From: Streblospio benedicti
Lineage: Eukaryota > Annelida > Polychaeta > Spionida > Spionidae
Assembly (NCBI GenBank): GCA_019095985.1
Contig: CM032661.1
Coordinates: 13,616,885 to 13,680,884, forward strand
Direction of reading: 5' to 3'
Length of the DNA stretch: 64,000 nucleotides
This document shows positions 60,594 to 64,000 of the stretch, in pieces. The position numbers and the translations under genes are program-made. The stretch's first letter is position 1. Each line of letters starts with the position of its first letter. The notes beneath the pieces are model-generated. The model was not told where the DNA came from. It was given only the letters and a program-made list of their open reading frames with translations, and did no database searches.

Positions 60594-60996
60594 GGATCGT
60601 TCACAAATGACGTCATCGTGGAATGGGTGGGGATGGGGAGTCAGAGAAAAATGACGTCATCGCGGACTGTTGGCGTGGGGGTGGGGTGCAGGCATAAAAA
60701 AGTGCTCTTCTTAATAGTTTTCCAATGGAATTGTATTACATGTAAATGAAAAATATCAATATGTTGTGAATGTTTTGTTTGTTTGTTGTTGTGTTTTTTT
60801 GTTTGGGGGGGGGGATGTTCCATAGCAATGTACTAGATGCTATTCACTGTTTATATGGGTAGTAGTAAGGACCGGGGGTGTACGGGTAGGGAAAAATGAC
60901 GCGTTATAGGTGGTGGTAGTGGGGCGAAGAATAATGACGCGGCGGGCGGTGTCAGAAATCCCCGAAAATACTATGACGTCATTTGCGAACGATCCC
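60594..60996 (+). mobile_element. MITE, GATCGTTCRCAAATGACGTCA ends
   Basis: Left GGATCGTTCACAAATGACGT and right ACGTCATTTGCGAACGATCC are inverted ends. The inside is G-rich (GGGTGGGGATGGGG) with repeated AAATGACGTCAT and AATGACGCG words. Ends are related to the element at 42739. It lies in the FCSK intron between 60346 and 62633. Confidence 0.75.
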
Positions 60997-62632
60997 TAAT
61001 TGGTAGAAAAATTTGTGGGTAAAATTTGTTTTATACACGCATTAGCGCACGTTTGCCAGCCATTGTGCTTGCATGCTATGTCCTCACCTGGATGGATTAT
61101 GGCAGGGTGCGAAACACAGGAAAATTTGCTCACAGACCACAGGGCTGGCAACAATGAAAATTAGCTGAATCTGACAAACAATAGCCTGCTCTTATCATGC
61201 AAATAGCTCCTCATTATCTTTTTAACATTTGAAACCAGTAGGTCTTGATCAAAATCAGCTGAAACAAGGTCTTGTTTCATAACAACACAGTGAATCAGTT
61301 TCATATCTGGACTATTGAACGGTCAATGTAAATATTCACTCATTTTCTTAATTAAAAAACAAAAATACTCGGATGTATAAATATTAATGGATTTTTCATG
61401 AAATCAATTGTCTTTTATCTAAATATCAACTCATTCTACAGTCCATTCTGTAATTTTAAGATTTTCTACCTGACAGTACATAGGGATTAGACTGAACATT
61501 TACACGTTACATGTACATGTTAATGTCAGAGCCCAGGAAAATACACAGATCATTGTAATAAGACACATTTGTGTGAAAAAAAGTAAATGCAATTGCACTT
61601 GTTTACAGATGCATTTCAATCTGCTACATGTATTTGGTATAGTGACTTTAGACGAGACCAAGGAGATTCTGGTCACACTTAATTTTTTTGTCAACTTCTT
61701 GGGGAGTATACAGTATGTGCGACAAAGTAAATATCCTAGAATACATCATCTTTAATTATGCAAATCACTTATTATTATTAAAAGACTTTGATGTGTACAA
61801 CAGAGTCCTGCTGTGAGTTCTAACAGATGAGCTTTGAATGTGCAAAGCAGCATTAGCAATAAACTTGTTACATTTCCTTTACATTACAAGGAAATTGCTA
61901 TATTCTTTCAAAAAAACATAACAATAACTTGCATAAGAACTCATTCAGCTAAACAATGAGATAAAAGCAGATTCATCTATATATACATCAGCTGATATAC
62001 ATTCAACTCCCAATAGGAGCAGAGCTTTTTGTATTATCATATGTCATAAATTGGAGCCCATAAAACGTTCCAATGCTCCACAATGCAAACTTCACCGTAC
62101 ATTCAACTTTGTACATGAAACTTGAAACTTTGTACATGAAACAGTAAAATATGTGGCTGACAGTGACTGTTCTGATGTCACAATTCATCTAAACTAATGT
62201 TAAAACATTTCCTCGATTTGAGTGTGGCCTGGCTGGCCACTCTAGCCAGGCCACTCTACGTCGCAAGGGTCCACTCCAAACTCTTTGATTCAGACATAAT
62301 AGATTTTTTGGCATGATTACCTCCCAAATCTGCTTTGGTCCTCCCATAACGAAGGATATTATTGGAGAGTACTGGTAGAAGCTCATGAAAGTTGCCCCAA
62401 GCAGTCTTGCATTTAATAGTTGGAGATAGTTTACAAGCTCTCCCACTGGACATATCACCTAAGTAACAGAACTCGGGTCCCAGCTCGAAACTGTGATCAC
62501 CTGCTGGGACCTCCTTAATAGGCCTCCCATCAATTGGCCTGGTGTTACCGCTACATCTTGGAATAATGTAGTCAGGGTCCGATTTAAGAAATGCTTGAAG
62601 AATTAGTATGATAGTAAAAGGGAGCAACTTAC
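60997..62632. other. FCSK intron sequence
   Basis: Intron upstream of the exon at 60346. AT-rich, with ACATGTA words (61508-61520) and a GCCTGGCTGGCCACTCTAGC dyad near 62228. No element recognised. Confidence 0.5.
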
Positions 62633-62822
62633 AAACTTTAAGCTTGAAGCTCTTCAACTCTTTCCAAATAAGCCGTCTTGCATACAGCTGATTGGCAAGG
62701 TCCATCGCATCCAGTTTGCTGATGTTATACTTTGCATAGGTCAAACTTCTCTCTCCGGATATAAAGGACTCTTCAGTCACATCAGAACACATGGCCAGAA
62801 GGATGTCAAAGAACAATGACAG
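62633..62822 (-). CDS. FCSK: L-fucose kinase exon (N-terminal domain)
   Basis: Exon of 190 bp, phase 0 at its start and phase 1 at its end, after a CTGCAG acceptor. It starts [20 protein letters not shown], matching human [20 protein letters not shown], and continues to LIWKELKSFKLKV (human LWRELRDQPLTMAY). The donor chosen is GTTT/GTAAGT because it gives the phase needed by the next exon at 60346, where the split codon reads TGG (Trp). The open frame runs past the donor into the intron, so the end depends on that splice choice. Confidence 0.92.
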
Positions 62823-63098
62823 CTGCAGAGTTAACATTGAAATTAGATGCTTATTTAGCAATTCTACAATTATAACTTATAAATTAGAATATTTTAAACA
62901 TATCCCTCTCTAAAAACATTTTTACAAGTTTGTACATTATGCATATGAAAAGTAGAGTTGGACCTATTTACGTTGAAACTGGTGTTATCACTCAAAATTT
63001 CCCGTAACTCGAATGTTTTCATTACCAGTATATTAGGCACTTCCGACCCGACCTACATGTATTATTTTTTATACATGTACTAGGTTCTTGTATAGTAC

Positions 63099-63218
63099 CT
63101 GCGTGGGTTTGGAACCGCTGTCAATGCCCATATATGTGCAGCTGTCCAAAGGAGGCATCGTATGGAAGGAGAGCAACTTCTCTGCAACCTTCACACGAAA
63201 GTACACCACACCTGCAAC
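63099..63218 (-). CDS. FCSK: L-fucose kinase exon (N-terminal domain)
   Basis: Exon of 120 bp, phase 0 to 0, 40 residues. It begins VAGVVYFRV and contains [19 protein letters not shown], very close to the human stretch PPLDACTYLGLDSGARPVQ. The acceptor is CTGCAG and the donor is CAG/GTACTA. This belongs to the fucokinase (pyrophosphorylase-like) N-terminal domain, which precedes the GHMP kinase domain in animal FCSK. It is one of the most diagnostic exons in the window. Confidence 0.93.
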
Positions 63219-63611
63219 CTGCAGACAGAGTAATATGCTTGAGAATGGTATGCAACCATTACCATTAATTACATTGTTCATTTTTTCAGCAATGCTATAC
63301 AATATTTCTGTTTTATTTAGATTTTGAAATACGTTATTCACAATAACATGTATGTGTTGTATCAGCTGTAGTTACAAGATTCCAGGTGCCAAGACTGACT
63401 TATTTATGCAAAATTTTGAAGGGACTTCGACCAGCACTGGTCGCTCGGACGTTGCAGCATTTAATCTGTAGTGAACTGAAATGTGCAGGGCATCAACTTC
63501 TGGAATGCCAGATTTGGCCCTGTGTAAAATGAAAGTACCTAAGAAAATTTTGATTCCTGATAATATATAATCCTTGAATATGAAACAACGCATCAGTACA
63601 CCAGTACTCAC

Positions 63612-63698
63612 GAGAGGAACCTGGTCATCCTCATCACCAATACCACAAGCATTAATAGCAGCATCCACACCTCGATATATGATGTCCTCAACCATATT
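63612..63698 (-). CDS. FCSK: L-fucose kinase exon (N-terminal domain), first one visible
   Basis: Exon of 87 bp, phase 0 at both ends, 29 residues beginning NMVEDIIYRG and ending DDQVPL. It follows a TTTCAG acceptor and precedes a GTGAGT donor. It corresponds to the vertebrate fucokinase stretch that runs up to the VPLVSGVVFF motif, so roughly the first 200 residues of the protein must lie beyond 64000. FCSK phosphorylates free L-fucose to fucose-1-phosphate in the cytosolic GDP-fucose salvage pathway. The downstream exon continues the reading frame directly. Assignment rests on remembered similarity to human FCSK, supported by the collinear run of following exons. Confidence 0.88.
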
Positions 63699-64000
63699 CT
63701 GAAACAAAACACTTATTTATAAGGGATTTAGGTAAAGTGCCAAATGCATCAATACAATTTTATATTGCACATATTGAATGGGCAGGTCTTGTTGAATACA
63801 AATATGCAATTCTTTATTGATGATCAGTGAAGTGGCAGGTGCTAGAGCTAGTACCGGGTAAAAGGAAACATGGAAACTTTTCATTGAAAGCATATGCACC
63901 AGGCTGTTTTTATTTCAATGAAATATAATATTGCTTTTATGGATAAATATTTGTAACTCTGAATACCTGAGAATTTAGTTTGTAAACACCATGACTTTTT

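Overview
The window is nuclear DNA from an animal, most likely a marine invertebrate. Genes are split into short exons (35 to about 250 bp) with GT-AG borders and long AT-rich introns. The intergenic and intronic DNA is full of small inverted-repeat DNA transposons, tRNA-headed SINEs, CR1-like LINEs, a Penelope-like element and Helitron-like elements, a mix familiar from lancelets, hemichordates, molluscs and annelids. I cannot name the phylum. Three runs of exactly 100 N (12152-12251, 33760-33859, 50978-51077) divide the window into four contigs, called C1 to C4 here.

Two genes can be supported. The first is an L-fucose kinase (FCSK/FUK) gene, and it is split across strands. Seven exons for the N-terminal fucokinase domain lie on the minus strand of C4 (63698 down to 56664). 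Six exons for the following linker and the start of the GHMP kinase domain lie on the plus strand of C2 (12429 up to 31309). Splice phases agree within each set. Both ends of the protein are missing (the start lies beyond 64000; the end of the GHMP domain is not found), and one stretch between the two sets is missing. The second gene, on C3 plus strand (36703 to 50744), starts with a signal peptide exon and continues with a D8C-like, cysteine-bearing domain resembling the N-terminus of VWDE (von Willebrand factor D and EGF domain protein).

The split FCSK gene is probably an assembly artefact. The last 555 bp of C1 (11597-12151) are a near-identical reverse complement of the last 555 bp of C2 (33205-33759), and both copies run exactly to the contig edges. 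That is the dovetail expected if C2 is placed backwards. Flipping C2 joins it to C1 and also puts all 13 FCSK exons on one strand in the right order, with C3 either misplaced or lying inside an FCSK intron. Two independent lines (sequence overlap and gene order) therefore agree.

Region by region: C1 (1-12151) has no recognised gene; it holds pogo-like TA-flanked elements, MITEs, a Helitron-like element with an internal tandem array, a CR1/L2-like LINE 3' end and a tRNA-SINE. C2 (12252-33759) holds the FCSK C-terminal exons with introns rich in MITEs. C3 (33860-50977) holds a large foldback repeat complex, the D8C/VWDE-like exons, a Penelope-like element, a second Helitron-like copy, a roughly 144-bp diverged tandem array, a LINE reverse transcriptase and long microsatellites. 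C4 (51078-64000) holds MITEs and SINEs, then the FCSK N-terminal exons.
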